Shown here: positions 62,250 to 64,000 of the stretch, in pieces
How positions within the stretch are numbered: the stretch's first letter is position 1
Layout: every line of letters starts with the position of its first letter
From: Microbacterium laevaniformans
GTDB taxonomy: Bacteria; Actinomycetota; Actinomycetes; Actinomycetales; Microbacteriaceae
Direction of reading: 5' to 3'
Length of the DNA stretch: 64,000 nucleotides
Assembly: GCF_016907555.1 (NCBI RefSeq)
Contig: NZ_JAFBCE010000001.1
Span: forward strand, 2,046,001-2,110,000
Made by a program: the position numbers and the translations under genes
The notes under the pieces: generated by a model
The model's input: the letters and a program-made list of their open reading frames with translations, nothing else
Told to the model about the DNA's origin: nothing
Databases searched by the model: none

Positions 62250-62374
62250 GGGCTCGTTGTTCACGTGCCGCCTTGCCCTCCGAACGAATCCGGGGCCGGG
62301 TGCCGTCCGCGACGCCGCGGTCGGATGGCTGGGTGGAGCAGGTAGATGCACTTCGCGCTCCGCGAGGGAGCATG

Positions 62375-62386
62375 ACACTCGAGTGT
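62375..62386. promoter_or_regulatory. Palindrome between the divergent MFS genes
   Basis: ACACTCGAGTGT is a perfect 12-bp palindrome in the divergent promoter region. Its CTCGAG core is the type of site bound by MerR or TetR regulators, though no regulator gene lies nearby. Confidence 0.4.
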
Positions 62387-62409
62387 ACCGGATGGATATC
62401 TCCGGCGGT

Positions 62410-62438
62410 CTGACCACACGACGAAATCGGAGTATCAT
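62410..62438 (+). promoter_or_regulatory. Promoter of the rightward MFS gene
   Basis: CTGACC (62410-62415), a 17-base spacer and TATCAT (62433-62438) form the best two-part promoter seen in this window. Transcription would begin about 50 bases before the ATG at 62496. Confidence 0.6.
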
Positions 62439-62495
62439 CGAACGGTCCCCGACCGCCAGCGACAACGGCGCCGCATCCTCACAGATGGGCACCGC

Positions 62496-63731
62496 ATGTC
62501 ACTCGCCACCTCCTCCCTGCCGATTCCGGTCACCGCGGCCACCCGTCGCACACACCTGACGCCATGGGTACGGGTGAGCGCCGCCGTCTTCGCCGTGGCA
62601 TGGGGCGGCAACGAGTTCACGCCGCTGCTGGTCACCTACCGGCTGGAGCAGCACCTCAGCGCTCTGACCGTGAACCTCCTCCTCGGCGCGTATGTCCTCG
62701 GCATCGTGCCGGCCCTGCTCATCGGCGGCCCCCTCTCGGATCGGTTCGGCCGCCGGGCCCTCGCCCTGCCCGCGCCCGTCCTCGCACTCACCGGCTCTGC
62801 CGTTCTCGCCGCCGGCGGCGGGTCGGCCGCGCAACTCTTCACAGGCCGGGTCTTCTCGGGCCTCGCGCTCGGTCTCGTGATGGCCGTGGGCACGGCGTGG
62901 ATCAAAGAGCTCTCGGCAGCTCCGTTCGACGCCGACGCCGACGCCGGCGCCGGTGCGCGCCGCGCGGCGCTCGTGCTGACGGTCGGGTTCGCTCTGGGAG
63001 CCGCGGTGGCAGCCGCCATCGCGCAATCGGGAACGGCTCCCGAGGTGCTGCCCTACCTCGTCAACGTCGCGCTGTGCGCGCTCGCTCTCGCGCTCATGTG
63101 GTCGGCCCCCGAGACGCGCACGCGCAGCGCGCACCCCGGTCGACTGCGCGAAGACCTCCGCATCCCGGCGGCGACTCACCGCCGGTTCGTGTTCGTCGTC
63201 GCCCCGCTCGCCCCGTGGGTGTTCGGCACGGCGGCGAGCGCCTATGCGATCCTGCCCGTGCTCTTCTCCGCCCAGGTGCCCGGCTTCGAAGTCGGGTTCG
63301 CGGGTCTGCTGTGTCTCATCGCGCTCGGATGCGGTGTGGCAGCCCAGAGCCTCGTGCGGCGCATCGATCGGGCCGGCAGCGCGCGGACGATCGTCGCCTC
63401 ATTCGCGGCGACGACGATCGGGCTGGCCCTGGCGGCGGGAGCTGCGGTGAGCATGTCGCTGCCCGTCGCGATCATCGCCGCCGCAGCCCTCGGCACGGCC
63501 TACGGATTCCTGCTGGTGACCGGACTGCAGGAGGTGCAGCGCATCGCCGGCCCCGACGATCTGGCAGGTCTGACCGCCGTCTACTACTCGCTCAGCTACC
63601 TCGGCTTCTTCGTGCCCGCCGTCCTCGCCTCGCTCAGCCCGATGATCGGCTATCCGCTGCTGTTCGGCGCGGGCGCCCTGTTCGCCCTCGTCAACCTGCT
63701 GGCGACGTCCGCCGCACACCGCCGCTACTGA
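62496..63731 (+). CDS. MFS transporter
   Basis: A 411-aa protein with about twelve helices. Motif A is GPLSDRFGRRALALPAPV after helix 2, and the first helix bears a WGGNEFTPLLVTY motif seen in a group of uncharacterised actinobacterial MFS exporters. The substrate is unknown. It is divergent from the other MFS gene. Confidence 0.85.
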   Translation: MSLATSSLPIPVTAATRRTHLTPWVRVSAAVFAVAWGGNEFTPLLVTYRLEQHLSALTVNLLLGAYVLGIVPALLIGGPLSDRFGRRALALPAPVLALTGSAVLAAGGGSAAQLFTGRVFSGLALGLVMAVGTAWIKELSAAPFDADADAGAGARRAALVLTVGFALGAAVAAAIAQSGTAPEVLPYLVNVALCALALALMWSAPETRTRSAHPGRLREDLRIPAATHRRFVFVVAPLAPWVFGTAASAYAILPVLFSAQVPGFEVGFAGLLCLIALGCGVAAQSLVRRIDRAGSARTIVASFAATTIGLALAAGAAVSMSLPVAIIAAAALGTAYGFLLVTGLQEVQRIAGPDDLAGLTAVYYSLSYLGFFVPAVLASLSPMIGYPLLFGAGALFALVNLLATSAAHRRY

Positions 63732-63743
63732 GGTCGACGGCGC

Positions 63744-64000
63744 TCAGGAGGAGAAGAACGCCTCCGCCGCGCGGGTGAGCGCAACCAGATCGGCCGTGCC
63801 GGCGAGTTCGCGGGCGGAGTGCATCGAGAGGATGGGAATGCCGACGTCGACGGTGCGGATGCCCAGACGCGTCGCCGTGATGGGGCCGATCGTCGATCCG
63901 CACGGCACGGCGTTGTTCGAGACGAACTCCTGCGAGAGCACCCCCGCCGCGTCGCACCAGCCGTGCCAGGCGGCCGCGCCGGCGGCATCCGTCGCGTAGC
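63744..64000 (-). CDS. C-terminus of an M18 family aminopeptidase (partial)
   Basis: The last 85 residues of an aspartyl-aminopeptidase-type metalloprotease. The stretch FVSNNAVPCGSTIGPITATR, then DVGIPILSMHSARELAG, contains the conserved M18 C-terminal metal-binding His (MHS) and substrate-binding segments. The N-terminal part and start lie beyond the window's right edge. It is convergent with the MFS gene. Confidence 0.88.
   Translation of the reverse strand, partial: YATDAAGAAAWHGWCDAAGVLSQEFVSNNAVPCGSTIGPITATRLGIRTVDVGIPILSMHSARELAGTADLVALTRAAEAFFSS

Overview
The window is about 64 kb of high-GC (roughly 70%) chromosomal DNA from an actinobacterium, most likely a Microbacterium or close Microbacteriaceae relative. 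The evidence is the codon bias, many 4-base ATGA/GTGA overlaps, frequent leaderless starts, a PASTA-type class A PBP, a dnaX-recR / lysC-asd neighbourhood, and an actinobacterial tad-like pilus cluster next to a 6C-type small RNA. It is mostly housekeeping DNA. I see no prophage, insertion sequence, CRISPR array or origin.

Layout, left to right. A partial small membrane protein and tRNA-Thr(CGU); the metQ-metN-metI methionine importer behind a long leader hairpin; topA-tmk-holB and a secreted S33-type peptidase (minus); a compact tad/Flp pilus operon (ATPase, F protein, DUF4244 pilin, two TadE-like proteins) with a 6C-like RNA upstream; acs; PLDc_N, RidA and DUF4177 proteins; a class A PBP plus metallophosphoesterase; tRNA-Pro(CGG); a HAD phosphatase, a FadR-type regulator, a DUF1295 protein, tdk and mqo; asd and lysC (with an internal beta-subunit start); a lytic transglycosylase; an odd block with PstB, a kinase/pseudo-sortase fusion and an unknown 166-aa protein; an EamA transporter, recR and dnaX; a flavin monooxygenase; a GH65 phosphorylase with beta-phosphoglucomutase; ackA-pta; SRP RNA; a moxR-DUF58-transglutaminase operon; a dicarboxylate symporter; a small arsenic cluster ending at tRNA-Ser(GGA); a broken histidine-phosphatase gene; a NUDIX hydrolase, an ATP-grasp protein, a UbiB kinase with PadR regulator, an NYN protein, a 59-aa membrane protein, divergent NAD(P)-binding and lactonase genes, two SDRs, two divergent MFS transporters, and the C-terminal end of an M18 aminopeptidase.

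Functional links. GH65 phosphorylase makes beta-glucose-1-phosphate for the adjacent beta-PGM. Pta-AckA and Acs are the two acetate/acetyl-CoA routes. lysC and asd open the lysine/threonine/methionine pathway, and metQNI imports methionine. TopA, Tmk, HolB, DnaX and RecR serve DNA metabolism. ArsR, ArsC and an ArsO-like flavoprotein form an arsenic cluster with no efflux pump.

Most unusual points: (1) a Ser/Thr kinase cut after its activation segment and joined in frame to a sortase-like domain lacking the catalytic His and Cys; (2) two more genes with what look like internal deletions, an ArsN-type GNAT and a histidine phosphatase; (3) a recurring TAnnnT box 6-7 bases before start codons without Shine-Dalgarno sequences, including a mirror-image pair that drives two divergent genes; (4) a 72-nt structured metQ leader ending at its ribosome binding site.
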